Assembly (NCBI GenBank): GCA_025517525.1
Contig: JAOPJZ010000005.1
Location: forward strand, 62,001-126,000
Source of the DNA: Natronosalvus hydrolyticus
GTDB taxonomy: Archaea > Halobacteriota > Halobacteria > Halobacteriales > Natrialbaceae
Length of the DNA stretch: 64,000 nucleotides
Reading direction: 5' to 3'
Shown: positions 26,609-36,639 of the stretch, in pieces
Layout: every line of letters starts with the position of its first letter
How positions within the stretch are numbered: position 1 is the stretch's first letter
Notes under the pieces: model-generated
What the model was told of the DNA's origin: nothing
Databases searched by the model: none
What the model saw: the letters and a program-made list of their open reading frames with translations, nothing else
Translations under genes and position numbers: made by a program

Positions 26609-27742
26609 ATGGACGTATCAGATGTAATAACCCGGGGAAAGGTAACCATCCGCGAGCAACCGCTACTGGCTATTGCGGTGCTTGCAACAGCCCTGTTGGC
26701 TCTCGACTTACTCGCCCGCCTCGCCGGCATTGAGGTGCCGCTCGCCGGTGGGCGAACGTTCGGCGGGGAGCTGTCGATGGGCCGATTCAGTGGACTGGTG
26801 TGGAACGGGATCATCGTCGGGCTCATTTTCGGGCTCGCCGGAATCGGTCTCTCCATGACGTACAGCATTTTGAACTTCGCGAACTTTTCACACGGTGACC
26901 TCGTGACGACCGGCGCGTTTACGGGCTGGGGTGCAGCCTTGCTCGTCGCCGGCTGGGGGATCGGTGACATCGGCCACCTGCTACTGGTGCGACCCGGGAG
27001 CGGAGCCAGCCCGAACGAGATCGGTGCCTCGATCGTGCAAGCACCCCTCTCGATTCTGATCGGCGTCATCATCGCCGCCCTCGCGACCGTCGTCGTCGCA
27101 GTGATCATCGATCGCATCGTCTACAAACCGATGCGTGATCGTGGCGGCATTCCGCTGCTCATCGCCAGTATTGGTGCTGCACTGGCACTTCGATACATTC
27201 TCCAGTTCGTCTACGGCGGTCGAAACCGCGGCGTGACCTCGACCCAGGACGTCAACACCGAGATAGCCGGCTTCTCGGTCAATATGCACGAACTGACGCT
27301 GGTCATCGTCGCCATCAGCCTCATGCTGGCGATGCACTTCATGCTCCAGCGAACCAAACTCGGGAAAGCCATGCGCGCGATGGCCGACAACAAAGACCTC
27401 GCGCTCGTCACCGGGATACCGACCGAGCGTGTCGTCACCGCCACCTGGGTGCTGGGTGGCGCACTGGCTGGCGTCGCTGGCTACCTGTACGTCCTCGAGC
27501 GCGGAACCATCGAGTTCAACATCGGCTGGTTCCTCCTGCTGTTCATCTTCGCAGCAGTCATCCTGGGCGGGATCGGTTCGATCTACGGCGCGATTGCCGG
27601 CGGCTTCGTCATCGGCTTCGTCCACGAAGTCTCGCTGATCTGGATTCCCTCTGACTTCAACGCTGCCGCGGCGTTCTTGATCATGATCCTTGTGTTGCTC
27701 TACCGACCACAGGGCATCTTCGGCGGGGTGACGACAGCATGA
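26609..27742 (+). CDS. livH: Branched-chain amino acid-type ABC transporter permease, LivH-like
   Basis: A 377-residue LivH-family permease with about nine hydrophobic helices. GLIFGLAGIGLSMTYSILNF is the hallmark opening and IGSIYGAIAGGFVIGFVHE the conserved end. The start at 26609 (MDVSDVITRG) is chosen over an upstream start in the same frame because the added residues lack protein character. The ATGA overlap with livM shows coupled translation. It forms the heterodimeric channel with LivM for uptake of branched-chain amino acids, or of amides or urea, which related systems carry. Confidence 0.9.
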   Translation: MDVSDVITRGKVTIREQPLLAIAVLATALLALDLLARLAGIEVPLAGGRTFGGELSMGRFSGLVWNGIIVGLIFGLAGIGLSMTYSILNFANFSHGDLVTTGAFTGWGAALLVAGWGIGDIGHLLLVRPGSGASPNEIGASIVQAPLSILIGVIIAALATVVVAVIIDRIVYKPMRDRGGIPLLIASIGAALALRYILQFVYGGRNRGVTSTQDVNTEIAGFSVNMHELTLVIVAISLMLAMHFMLQRTKLGKAMRAMADNKDLALVTGIPTERVVTATWVLGGALAGVAGYLYVLERGTIEFNIGWFLLLFIFAAVILGGIGSIYGAIAGGFVIGFVHEVSLIWIPSDFNAAAAFLIMILVLLYRPQGIFGGVTTA

Positions 27743-29061
27743 CGGCCGAAACGGCCGACGGCTCGAGCGGAATCGACGGCGAGGACCCGTCGATTCGGGA
27801 CATCCTGGCCACCGAAATCGGCAAAACTGATTTCAGGATCGTCATTTCGACGATGCTCGCCATCTACGCCCTGTTTATCGTCCTGACGTTCCTCGGCGGA
27901 GGCGACATCAATTCGGCAGGCTCGAGCATCATCCGGCTCACGTTCCTGTTTGCCGCGTACGGAATCTTGACGCTGGCACTGAATCTCCACTGGGGATACA
28001 CGGGGCTGTTTAACATCGGGGTCGCCGGATTCATGGCCGTCGGGGTGTACACCATGGCGATCGTTTCCACGTCGCCCGACGCTGTCTCGGGGACTGGGCT
28101 CGGACTGCCGCTGATCGTTGGCGTCATCGCCGGGATGATAATGGCCGCCCTGGTCGGTCTCGTCGCTGCCGTACCGGCACTTCGACTCCGTGCAGACTAT
28201 CTCGCGATCGTTACGCTCGGCCTCTCTGAGATCATCCGGCTGACGCTCAACTCCGCAACGCTGTCGAACTGGACGGTCAGCGTGTTCGGCTTCGGAACCG
28301 GGGGCGGGAGTGGCATCGACCTGCCCGCTCGGCCGACCGATGCACTGCTCAACACCGCGTTCGGGGACGTTCTCGTTGACGTGCTGGGTACGTTTCTACG
28401 GCCTTCGGTGATTCGCCGTTCCCTCTGGGTTCTGGTGATGATCGGATTCGTCATCGCCGTCTACTGGCTGCTCGTCCGCGTCGGTAACTCGCCGTTCGGC
28501 CGTGTCCTCAAGGCGATCCGTGAGGACGAACTCGTGGCCCAGTCACTCGGCAAGGACACCCGCTGGTTCAAAATCAAGGTGTTCATGCTCGGCTGTGCGC
28601 TCATGGGCCTCGGTGGAATTCTCTGGCAGGGCTCACAGGGCTACGTCAGTCCCGACTCGTTCCGCCCAATCGTGACGTTCTACGTGTTCGTCGCGTTGAT
28701 CATCGGCGGTTCGGGATCGAACACAGGCAGTCTAGTCGGTTCGATCCTGTTCGTCGGCTTGTTGTTCGAAGGACCACGAACGCTCGCCAATATCGTCTCC
28801 GGGTCGTTGAGTCTCGGGAGCGCTCCGGGCACCTTCGCGGGTGCGATGGCCCCACTCGCCTCGCTCGAGATAACGCCGCTACTCGCGTACTTCATGAACA
28901 ACATTTCCGCGCTCCGATTCATCCTGCTCGGCGTCGTCCTCGTCATTATTATGCAACGACGACCAGAGGGTGTGCTGGGCCACCGAACGGAAACCGCCGC
29001 CGCGATCAGCCTCGACCGCCCGGGTCCTGCACGGACCAACGGGGGTGAGAGCGATGAGTGA
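27739..29061 (+). CDS. livM: Branched-chain amino acid-type ABC transporter permease, LivM-like
   Basis: A 440-residue LivM-family permease with about nine or ten helices. LTLALNLHWGYTGLFNIGVA and LRADYLAIVTLGLSEIIRLT are the family signatures, and FGRVLKAIREDELVAQSLGK is the cytoplasmic coupling loop that contacts the ATPases. It is longer than the usual 300-350 residues, with an acidic N-terminus and loop insertions. It overlaps livH by four bases and livG by eight. Confidence 0.9.
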   Translation: MTAETADGSSGIDGEDPSIRDILATEIGKTDFRIVISTMLAIYALFIVLTFLGGGDINSAGSSIIRLTFLFAAYGILTLALNLHWGYTGLFNIGVAGFMAVGVYTMAIVSTSPDAVSGTGLGLPLIVGVIAGMIMAALVGLVAAVPALRLRADYLAIVTLGLSEIIRLTLNSATLSNWTVSVFGFGTGGGSGIDLPARPTDALLNTAFGDVLVDVLGTFLRPSVIRRSLWVLVMIGFVIAVYWLLVRVGNSPFGRVLKAIREDELVAQSLGKDTRWFKIKVFMLGCALMGLGGILWQGSQGYVSPDSFRPIVTFYVFVALIIGGSGSNTGSLVGSILFVGLLFEGPRTLANIVSGSLSLGSAPGTFAGAMAPLASLEITPLLAYFMNNISALRFILLGVVLVIIMQRRPEGVLGHRTETAAAISLDRPGPARTNGGESDE

Positions 29062-29887
29062 CGCGACGACCGAACCGGCAGAGGCTGCCCCCGAATCGGA
29101 GCGGTCGCTGTCAGGTGACGTTCCGCTACGCGTCGAAAACCTCCGAAAAACCTTCGGGGGTATCGTCGCCGTCGACGACGCCAGTTTCGCCGTCGAGGCC
29201 GGCTCCCTCACGGGACTCATCGGACCGAACGGGGCCGGGAAATCGACGACTTTCAACTGTATTACCGGCGCACACACGCCCGACTCGGGCACCGTGACGT
29301 TCCAGGGTGAGGATATCACGGGCCGTCGCCCCGACCAGATCGCCACTGAGGGGCTCGTGAGGACGTTCCAGATCGCGCGCGAACTCGAGGAGATGACGGT
29401 CCTCGAAAACCTCATGCTCGCACCACAAGGGCAGATCGGCGAACAACTGTGGCGGTCGGTCACGCCGGGTGCGCGAGTCGAGGTCATCGAGCAGGAACGC
29501 GAACTCAGAGAACGCGTGTGGGAAACCGTCGATTTCTTCGAAATCGATCACATCGCTCACGACGAGGCGGGGACGCTCTCTGGCGGGCAGCGCAAACTGC
29601 TCGAGATGGCGCGAGCGATGATGACCGAACCGGACATGCTGTTGCTCGACGAGCCGCTGGCCGGCGTCAATCCGACGCTCGAGGAGAAGTTGCTCGAGCG
29701 CATTCACGACCTCCGCGAGCAGGGCTACACGTTCTTGCTCGTCGAACACGACATGGACGTAATTATGGAAAACTGTGAACACGTGATCGTCATGCACCAG
29801 GGTTCGGTGCTGGCAGAAGGGGAACCGAGTATGGTGAAGAACAACGACCGAGTTATCGAGGCCTACCTCGGGGAGATTGACGTATGA
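29054..29887 (+). CDS. livG: ABC transporter ATP-binding protein, LivG-like
   Basis: A 277-residue ATPase from the ATG at 29054. Walker A is GPNGAGKST, the signature is TLSGGQRKLLEMARAM, Walker B is MLLLDEPLAGVNP and the H-loop is LVEHDMDV. The AGVNP after Walker B and the C-terminal VIEAYLGE are typical of LivG. It is the first of the two ATPases of the importer, overlapping livM and livF. Confidence 0.93.
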   Translation: MSDATTEPAEAAPESERSLSGDVPLRVENLRKTFGGIVAVDDASFAVEAGSLTGLIGPNGAGKSTTFNCITGAHTPDSGTVTFQGEDITGRRPDQIATEGLVRTFQIARELEEMTVLENLMLAPQGQIGEQLWRSVTPGARVEVIEQERELRERVWETVDFFEIDHIAHDEAGTLSGGQRKLLEMARAMMTEPDMLLLDEPLAGVNPTLEEKLLERIHDLREQGYTFLLVEHDMDVIMENCEHVIVMHQGSVLAEGEPSMVKNNDRVIEAYLGEIDV

Positions 29888-30678
29888 GTACCGACGAACC
29901 GGAATCAGCGTCGGATGCAACCCTCGAAGAGTCGCTCAAAGCGGAGACTGACCCGTTAGCGGCCGTTCCGGACGAGAGTATTTTGCAGGTCCGGAATCTC
30001 GATGCCGGCTACGGTGATCTCCAGATTCTCACCGATGTAATGCTCGACGTCGGTGAAGGCGAGTACGTCACCATCGTGGGCCCAAACGGTGCCGGGAAGT
30101 CAACCCTGATGAAATCGGTGTTCGGGTTGACGGCCCACATGGGCGGGACCATCGAGTTCCAGCGGGAACCGATTCAGGAGTTGCCACCCGAAGAGATTAT
30201 TCACAAGGGAATCAGCTACGTCCCCCAGAACGAGAACATTTTCGGGACGCTCACTGTCAGGGAGAATCTCGAGATGGGGGCATACATTCTCGACGAGGTG
30301 CCCGAAGCCCAGATCGAAGCAGTCTTCGAGCGGTTTCCGGTGCTTCGCGAGCGCCAGGACCAGAAAGCCGGCACAATGTCCGGTGGCCAGCGCCAGATGG
30401 TCGCGATGGGGCGAGCCCTGATGCTCGATCCCGATCTGTTGTTGCTCGACGAGCCATCGGCCGGGTTGGCACCCGACCTCGTCCAGGAAATGTTCGACCG
30501 GATCGACGATATCAACGCCGATGGGACGGCGGTATTGATGGTCGAGCAGAACGCCAAAACGGCGCTCAGACGCTGTGATCGGGGCTACGTCCTCGCCCAG
30601 GGCGAGAACAGTTACACCGATACCGGAGATCGCCTGCTTGCAGACGACGAGGTCCGCCAGCAGTTCCTCGGCGGCTAA
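29884..30678 (+). CDS. livF: ABC transporter ATP-binding protein, LivF-like
   Basis: A 264-residue ATPase. Walker A is GPNGAGKST, the signature is TMSGGQRQMVAMGRAL, Walker B is LLLLDEPSAGLAPDL, and the H-loop is LMVEQNAKTAL, with VEQN being the LivF hallmark. It has an acidic N-terminal extension of about 30 residues. It ends the liv operon. A copy of the palindromic element follows at 30846. Confidence 0.93.
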   Translation: MSTDEPESASDATLEESLKAETDPLAAVPDESILQVRNLDAGYGDLQILTDVMLDVGEGEYVTIVGPNGAGKSTLMKSVFGLTAHMGGTIEFQREPIQELPPEEIIHKGISYVPQNENIFGTLTVRENLEMGAYILDEVPEAQIEAVFERFPVLRERQDQKAGTMSGGQRQMVAMGRALMLDPDLLLLDEPSAGLAPDLVQEMFDRIDDINADGTAVLMVEQNAKTALRRCDRGYVLAQGENSYTDTGDRLLADDEVRQQFLGG

Positions 30679-31075
30679 ATAGGTCGGTTGTCCGTCCGTT
30701 TTATTTACAGACTGGTTCCGGGCGTTTGCTGTGATCCTCACATCTCGAGGCCGCAAATCACATCCGACAGTCCCTCCACGTTTGCATGCACTCGAGAGTC
30801 AGGCCCAGAGTCCCACACTCACGATTGTGGGGGTACGGGTCCTGATACGGTCTACTGTAACTGTTTACCGGTGATTGCCCATACCGAGTCGGCAATCACC
30901 GGGAAGAGACGACAGTTAACCGTATGAGTCATGACCCGCTTCTCACGCGTCGACCGGGGAGTCGGATCTGTCGGCCACGATGGAGTCGCCTCCTGATTCG
31001 AGCGGAAGAATGAGCGGGCTGGCAGGGATTGCTGTGGCTCAGGAACGTAAAAAATGGAGGAAGGTGTGTTGTGGT
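30679..31075. other. Intergenic region between convergent livF and livK
   Basis: No gene seen. It contains one palindromic element (30846-30924) and nothing else I recognise. As the gap between two convergent transcripts it probably holds both terminators; the hairpin of the element could serve as one. Confidence 0.5.
30846..30924. repeat. Palindromic repeat element, copy 2
   Basis: Starts TACGGTCTACTGTAAC and ends TTAACCGTA, inner arms GATTGCC and GGCAATC. It agrees closely with copy 1 on both sides, including the right arm with AGAGACGAC, so copies 1 and 2 form one subtype. It lies between convergent genes. Confidence 0.85.
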
Positions 31076-32317
31076 TCAGTTCTCGAAGTCGACGGTTTCC
31101 TGTGTCTCGATTTCGCCGTCCTGATATCGCAAGACGTCGTAGGAAACTGCCTGCATGTCACCGTTATCGTCGAAGTCGACACCGGAGGAAGCGCCCTGAT
31201 AGTTGACTTCGTCACCGTCTGCAACCATCTCGAGCCCCTCAGCGAGGTTCGTCGCGTCGACTGTCTCGCCGCCGGGGTTGGCGACTTCCCTGATGTTATC
31301 TCGGATATCAGTGCCGCTTGGGTCGTCACCCGCAGCAACGGATGCGAGTGAGATGACGGCAGCGGCGTCGTACGCGTGACTGTTGAACACAGCAGGTTCG
31401 GAATCGAACTCTTCTTCGTACAGTTCGGCAAACCGATCTGCGCCCGGGCCAGCCGCAGATGGGGCCGTTCCCCACACGTCGTTCATCGGGTTACCGACCT
31501 CGTCAGGGAGTGTCCCGTCGATGAGGCCGTCGGGAACGATAACGTTGCCATCCCAGTCGTCGGCGTAGTTGTCGTAGTAATCACGGAACAGCGTGATTCC
31601 CGACTGTGGGAAGCCAACGACCATCAACACGTCAGGATCAGCATCGAGTGCCGACCCAAGCTGTGACGCATAGGAGGCCTGTTCAGGTTCGAACGAGACC
31701 CGGTCGGTCACCTCGCCGCCGTTGTCCTCGAACGCAGCCACGTACGATTCTTCGAGCGCCTGTCCGTAATCGTCGTTGAGATACAGGGTTCCTGTCGTAC
31801 TCGCGTCCAGATTGTCCATGATGACTTCTGCCATCACCGGCCCCTGCAGCGCGTCACTCGGGGCGGTTCGGAAAATATAGCCGTCGTCGTCCAGATCGGT
31901 AACGGCCGGTGCCGTCGAGGACGGCGAAATTCCGACGACCTGGTTGGGAATGAATATCTGTCGAGTCACCTGCAGGTTAACATTCGAAGCGGCCGGGCCA
32001 ACGACGGCCGGCACACCCGCATCCACGAGGTTCTGTGCCGCCGAGATACCTGCTTCCGGGTCGGTCTCGGTATCGCCGGTCTGCACGTCGAACTCGAAAT
32101 CTGTCTCGTCTGCGAGCTGGCTCTCGACGAGCAATGCTCCATCTCTGATAGAGACGCCGAGACTACCGAGGTCACCAGTTTCCGGCATCAACACACCGTA
32201 TGTGATTTCTCCACCATCGCCGCCCCCACCAATGTCGCCGAGGCAACCCGCCAGACCGACTACGCTTGCACCACCAACTGTCGTAAGCACCTGTCTACGG
32301 TTGAACTTCCGTACCAT
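31076..32317 (-). CDS. livK: Branched-chain amino acid-type ABC transporter substrate-binding lipoprotein
   Basis: A 413-residue LivK-type periplasmic-binding-fold protein. The signal MVRKFNRRQVLTTVGG ends in the lipobox GLAGC, so it is a Tat lipoprotein. ITYGVLMPETGDLGSLGVSI, AVVGPAASNVNLQV and GTLYLNDDYGQALEESYVAA are hallmarks of the Leu/Ile/Val-binding fold, type I. It faces the livHMGF operon tail-to-tail 400 bases away and is certainly its receptor or a close relative. A TATA box at 32337-32345 suggests its own leaderless promoter. Confidence 0.92.
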   Translation of the reverse strand: MVRKFNRRQVLTTVGGASVVGLAGCLGDIGGGGDGGEITYGVLMPETGDLGSLGVSIRDGALLVESQLADETDFEFDVQTGDTETDPEAGISAAQNLVDAGVPAVVGPAASNVNLQVTRQIFIPNQVVGISPSSTAPAVTDLDDDGYIFRTAPSDALQGPVMAEVIMDNLDASTTGTLYLNDDYGQALEESYVAAFEDNGGEVTDRVSFEPEQASYASQLGSALDADPDVLMVVGFPQSGITLFRDYYDNYADDWDGNVIVPDGLIDGTLPDEVGNPMNDVWGTAPSAAGPGADRFAELYEEEFDSEPAVFNSHAYDAAAVISLASVAAGDDPSGTDIRDNIREVANPGGETVDATNLAEGLEMVADGDEVNYQGASSGVDFDDNGDMQAVSYDVLRYQDGEIETQETVDFEN

Positions 32318-32336
32318 GGTTTACGATGTCGTGGGT

Positions 32337-32345
32337 GATATAAAG
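32337..32345 (-). promoter_or_regulatory. TATA box of livK
   Basis: The minus strand reads CTTTATATC, 20 to 28 bases before the ATG at 32317. This is the classic position for a leaderless haloarchaeal start. Confidence 0.6.
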
Positions 32346-32481
32346 AGTTTGTGTGTGTTTGACGCGCTAGCAATCAATTATCCTCATTGTGTGATGTGAC
32401 CTCATTTCAGTGTATCCCAGAACGTTTTTCCTATCGCTCGTCCTTGCCTCGGGCAATGACCGCAGCCCGGAGGATGGCACA

Positions 32482-34032
32482 ATGACGATGGAAGACCGGA
32501 TCGAAGAACTCGAGGCGATGCGCGAGGAGGCATTGCTCGGCGGTGGCGAAGAACGAATCGAGCGCCAGCACGAGAAAGGGAAGATGACCGCTCGAGAGCG
32601 CATCGAGTACTTCCTCGACGACGATTCGTTCACCGAGTTCGACCAGCTCCGAACCCACCAGACCAGCGACTTCGGCATGGAAGAGCGCAAGGTACTCGGT
32701 GACGGTGTCGTCACCGGCTACGGCGAAGTCAACGGTCGGACCGTGTTCGTCTTCGCCCACGACTTCACCGTCTTCGGCGGGTCGTTGGGAGAGGTCTTCG
32801 CCGAGAAAATAACCAAGGTGATGGACATGGCGATGGAGGTCGGTGCGCCGATTATCGGCCTCAACGATTCGGCGGGGGCTCGCATTCAAGAGGGTGTCAA
32901 ATCCCTCGCTGGCTTCACCGAAATCTTCCAGCGCAACCAGCAAGCCAGCGGCGTCGTTCCCCAGATTTCGGCCATCATGGGCCCATGTGCCGGTGGTGCC
33001 GTCTACTCGCCATCGATCACGGACTTCATCTTCATGGTCAAAGACACCAGCCACATGTACATCACCGGCCCCGGCGTCACCAAAACCGTCACCGGAGAAG
33101 AAGTCACCCACGAGGAACTCGGTGGCGCGATGACACACTCGAGTCAGACCGGTGTCGCCCAGTTCGCCGTCGAATCCGAAGAACAGGCACTCGATGACAT
33201 CCGACGGCTGCTCTCGTATCTCCCCCAGAACAACGTCGAGGATCCACCGCGAGTCGAGCCCTGGGATGACCCCGACCGACGTGACGAGGCCCTCGAGTCC
33301 ATCGTGCCGGACAGTCCACAGAAACCGTACGACATGGTCGACGTCATCGACTCGGTCGTTGACGAGGGCTCGTTCTTCGAGGTTGCTGAAAACTTTTCGA
33401 AGAACCTCGTCGTCGGCTTCGGCCGCCTCGACGGTCGGTCCGTCGGAATCGTCGCCAACCAGCCGCGCGTGAACGCGGGGACACTCACCGTCGATTCCTC
33501 CATGAAAGGCTCACGGTTCGTCCGCTTTTGCGATTCGTTCAATATTCCAATCGTGACGTTCGTTGACGTTCCGGGCTACATGCCCGGTACCGACCAGGAA
33601 CACCGGGGAATCATCCGACACGGCGCAAAATTGCTCTACGCGTACGCCGAAGCGACCGTTCCGCTGCTTACGGTCATCACGCGAAAAGCCTACGGCGGGG
33701 CCTACTGTGTCATGGCCTCGAAAAACCTCGGCGCGGACGTCAACTACGCCTGGCCGACGGCCGAAATCGCCGTCATGGGGCCACAGGGTGCAGTCAACAT
33801 CCTCTACCGAAAGGAACTCGAGGAAGCTGACGATCCCGATGCCCTTCGGGACGAACTCATAGAGGAGTACCGCGAGCAGTTCGCCAACCCCTACACCGCG
33901 ACCGACAAGGGCTTCCTCGACGACGTTATCCTGCCGACAGAAACCCGTCCACGCCTGATCGCTGACCTCGAGATGCTCGAGACCAAACGCGAGGACGCCC
34001 CCGACAAGAAACACGGCAACATCCCGCTCTGA
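32482..34032 (+). CDS. pccB: Propionyl/acetyl-CoA carboxylase carboxyltransferase subunit (PccB-like)
   Basis: A 516-residue acyl-CoA carboxylase beta chain with two crotonase-like halves. [34 protein letters not shown] and [14 protein letters not shown] mark the N-half; [20 protein letters not shown] and [13 protein letters not shown] the C-half acyl-CoA site. Start at ATG 32482 ([10 protein letters not shown]); 32488 is an alternative. It transfers carboxylate from biotin to propionyl- or acetyl-CoA. It overlaps pccX by one base. The biotin carrier subunit pccA is 700 bases downstream. In haloarchaea this feeds methylmalonyl-CoA metabolism. Confidence 0.93.
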   Translation: MTMEDRIEELEAMREEALLGGGEERIERQHEKGKMTARERIEYFLDDDSFTEFDQLRTHQTSDFGMEERKVLGDGVVTGYGEVNGRTVFVFAHDFTVFGGSLGEVFAEKITKVMDMAMEVGAPIIGLNDSAGARIQEGVKSLAGFTEIFQRNQQASGVVPQISAIMGPCAGGAVYSPSITDFIFMVKDTSHMYITGPGVTKTVTGEEVTHEELGGAMTHSSQTGVAQFAVESEEQALDDIRRLLSYLPQNNVEDPPRVEPWDDPDRRDEALESIVPDSPQKPYDMVDVIDSVVDEGSFFEVAENFSKNLVVGFGRLDGRSVGIVANQPRVNAGTLTVDSSMKGSRFVRFCDSFNIPIVTFVDVPGYMPGTDQEHRGIIRHGAKLLYAYAEATVPLLTVITRKAYGGAYCVMASKNLGADVNYAWPTAEIAVMGPQGAVNILYRKELEEADDPDALRDELIEEYREQFANPYTATDKGFLDDVILPTETRPRLIADLEMLETKREDAPDKKHGNIPL

Positions 34033-34361
34033 TGACCGACCACGAGCACCCAACGGGGGCCGACCCCGGAACGATCGACGATCCGAATCCGCTGGGAGAG
34101 GTCCTGCCGGCAGACGTCGCCCTAGATCTGCCCGACGATGCGAGTACCGAAGAGGCCGCGGCCATCATCGCAGCTATCGGTGCACACCTCACCGATCTCG
34201 AGCAGGCCGCGGCCGCCACTGACGACAGGGAGGAAACCTGGGACGGGAAACGGTGGGCCTACGCCGGTCGACTCAGGGCCCAGCGTGGACACGCCGCACG
34301 CGTCCCGAAACGCGCCCCCACGAATCCCTGGTTGGCGGCCTCTCGAGCAGATCGGTTCTGA
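34032..34361 (+). CDS. pccX: Small third subunit of haloarchaeal acyl-CoA carboxylase (PccX-like)
   Basis: A 109-residue protein. The middle ([20 protein letters not shown]) is a helix like that of actinobacterial acyl-CoA carboxylase epsilon subunits, and the C-terminus ([20 protein letters not shown], then [15 protein letters not shown]) matches the conserved W..AGR..R...P..PW pattern. In Haloferax mediterranei a small subunit PccX is required for propionyl-CoA carboxylase activity; the position between pccB and pccA is the same here. TGATG links it to pccB. It probably bridges or stabilises PccA and PccB. Confidence 0.85.
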   Translation: MTDHEHPTGADPGTIDDPNPLGEVLPADVALDLPDDASTEEAAAIIAAIGAHLTDLEQAAAATDDREETWDGKRWAYAGRLRAQRGHAARVPKRAPTNPWLAASRADRF

Positions 34362-34735
34362 TCCCAGTGTTGTCCTCGAGCAGTCCAGTTTTGCGATCTG
34401 GTCGGTACCATATCTCGATCACTTACTACATAGTTGCCATTAAATTGCTATTGTATCCCAACCGCACCCATAGCCCCCTGGGAAATCTCGAGTAGCGGTC
34501 CATCGTGTGGAGACCACCAACTCGAGGATGTGACCTCATCCCTGGCACAGATCACAGGATAGACGGTAGTAACGGCTACAGACACTCGAGAACGGATCGA
34601 CAACAGAATATGTAACGATGGTTCGTCGTCCCTTGCAAGCGGATTGTGATATATCGTCAACTGGCAAATGTAGCGCAGTTTACGGTATCAGTTGCGAAAA
34701 AGTAAGGTAGTGGCTATTCGACTGTTCAGACACGA
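34362..34735. other. Spacer between pccX and pccA
   Basis: No gene. It is AT-richer than its surroundings, with TATA-like stretches near 34650 (GATATATC) and 34697 (GAAAAAGTAAG), the latter about 30 bases before the pccA ATG. This suggests that pccA has its own promoter. Confidence 0.4.
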
Positions 34736-36559
34736 ATGTTCAGGAAGGTTCTGGTGGCCAACCGTGGCGAGATTGCCGTCAGGGTAATGCGAGCGTGTGA
34801 GGAATTGAACGTCGGAACCGTCGCCGTCTACTCCGAAGCGGACAAACACGGCGGCCACGTCCGCTATGCCGACGAAGCATACAATATCGGGCCAGCACGC
34901 GCGGCCGAATCCTACCTCGACCACGAGGCCGTTATCGAGGCCGCGCGGAAAGCCGACGCCGACGCGATTCACCCCGGCTACGGCTTCCTCGCCGAGAACG
35001 CCGAGTTCGCGCGGAAAGTCGAAGCGGCCGAGGGCATCACCTGGATCGGCCCCTCGAGCGACTCGATGGAAGCCCTGGGCGAGAAGACGAAAGCCCGGAC
35101 GATCATGAGCGACGCCGACGTCCCCATCGTTCCCGGGACGACCGAACCCGTCACCGACCCCGAAGAGGTGTATACGTTCGGCGACGAACACGGCTACCCC
35201 ATCGCAATCAAAGCCGAAGGTGGCGGTGGCGGCCGCGGCATGAAAGTCGTCGAAGACGAGAGCGAGGTCGAATCCCAACTCGAGAGCGCCCAGCGCGAAG
35301 GCGAGGCCTACTTCGGAAACGACTCGGTGTATCTCGAGCGCTACCTCGAGAACCCACGCCACATCGAAGTCCAGATCATCGCCGACGAACACGGCAACGT
35401 GCGTCATCTGGGTGAACGCGACTGCTCTCTGCAGCGCCGACACCAGAAGGTGATCGAAGAGGGGCCATCGCCAGCACTATCCGACGAACTTCGCGAACAG
35501 ATCGGTGCATCCGCCCGACGCGGTGTCGCCGCCGCCGACTACGTCAACGCCGGCACCGTCGAGTTCCTCGTCGAAGAGGAACCCGGCCGTGAGGGCGTAC
35601 TCGGTCCGGACGCGAACTTCTACTTCCTCGAGGTCAACACCCGGATTCAGGTCGAACACTGTGTGACCGAAGAGATCACAGGCATCGACATCGTCAAACG
35701 TCAGATTCGCGTTGCCGCGGGCGAAGAACTCGATTTCGAACAGGACGACGTCGAGATCGACGGCCACGCCATCGAGTTCCGGATCAACGCCGAAAACGCC
35801 GCCAAGGACTTCCAGCCGGCCACGGGCGGCACGCTGACGACGTACAACCCACCGGGCGGCGTGGGTGTCCGCCTCGACGATGCGCTCCGCCAGGGTGACG
35901 AACTCGTCACCGACTACGACTCGATGATCGCGAAACTCATCGTTTGGGGCGAAGACCGTGACGAGTGTATCGAACGCTCACTGCGCGCCCTACGAGAGTA
36001 CGAAATCGAGGGCATCACCACCATCGTCCCGTTCCACCGACTGATGCTCACCGACGAGACGTTCGTCGAGGGTCGCCACACCACCAAGTATCTCGACGAA
36101 GAAATCGACCGCAGCCGCTTCGAGCAGGCCCAGAAACAGTGGGGCGATGACGGCGACGGCGCCACCGAAGATGAAGACGTCGTCGAACGCGAGTTCACCG
36201 TCGAAGTCAACGGCAAACGCTTCGACGTCAACCTCGAGCAACGCGGCGGGTTCGTCCCGGCCGGTGGGGCCAATCCCAGTGAAAGCGCAAGCCCGCCACA
36301 GCCGGCCGGTGGCTCGAGCGAGGCCGAAGCTGAGATACAAGGTGACGGCGAGCGCGTTGACGCCGAAATGCAAGGCACTATCCTGTCTGTCGAGGTCGGT
36401 GAAGGCGACGAAGTCGCCGCCGGCGACGTGGTCGTCGTCCTCGAGGCGATGAAGATGGAGAACGATATCGTGGCCTCGGCTGGCGGCACCGTCGCGCAGG
36501 TCGCCGTCGAAGAAGGACAAAGCGTCGACATGGGCGATACGCTGGTCGTCCTCGAGTAA
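34736..36559 (+). CDS. pccA: Acyl-CoA carboxylase alpha chain: biotin carboxylase plus biotin carrier (PccA-like)
   Basis: A 607-residue fusion. Residues 1-450 are biotin carboxylase: [34 protein letters not shown], the ATP-grasp glycine loop [23 protein letters not shown] linker (about 480-535) rich in Pro, Gly and Glu leads to a biotin-carrier domain with the biotinyl Lys in EAMKMEN near residue 573. It carboxylates biotin with bicarbonate and ATP for PccB. It is shorter than animal PCCA because the BT bridging domain is absent, which may explain the need for PccX. Confidence 0.93.
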   Translation: MFRKVLVANRGEIAVRVMRACEELNVGTVAVYSEADKHGGHVRYADEAYNIGPARAAESYLDHEAVIEAARKADADAIHPGYGFLAENAEFARKVEAAEGITWIGPSSDSMEALGEKTKARTIMSDADVPIVPGTTEPVTDPEEVYTFGDEHGYPIAIKAEGGGGGRGMKVVEDESEVESQLESAQREGEAYFGNDSVYLERYLENPRHIEVQIIADEHGNVRHLGERDCSLQRRHQKVIEEGPSPALSDELREQIGASARRGVAAADYVNAGTVEFLVEEEPGREGVLGPDANFYFLEVNTRIQVEHCVTEEITGIDIVKRQIRVAAGEELDFEQDDVEIDGHAIEFRINAENAAKDFQPATGGTLTTYNPPGGVGVRLDDALRQGDELVTDYDSMIAKLIVWGEDRDECIERSLRALREYEIEGITTIVPFHRLMLTDETFVEGRHTTKYLDEEIDRSRFEQAQKQWGDDGDGATEDEDVVEREFTVEVNGKRFDVNLEQRGGFVPAGGANPSESASPPQPAGGSSEAEAEIQGDGERVDAEMQGTILSVEVGEGDEVAAGDVVVVLEAMKMENDIVASAGGTVAQVAVEEGQSVDMGDTLVVLE

Positions 36560-36600
36560 GCGGGACTACCCGCATTTTCAGGTGGGTCCCCCAGCAGATC

Positions 36601-36639
36601 GGCAATCACCGGTGAAAAGTTACAGCAGATCGTATCAGG
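36601..36639. repeat. Palindromic repeat element, half copy 3
   Basis: Only the right half is present: GGCAATCACCGGTGAAAAG then TTACAGCAGATCGTATCAGG. The left arm is replaced by unrelated sequence. The TCA at 36635-36637 within it is the stop codon of the minus-strand gene that ends there, so the gene's 3' end is formed by the element. Confidence 0.8.
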
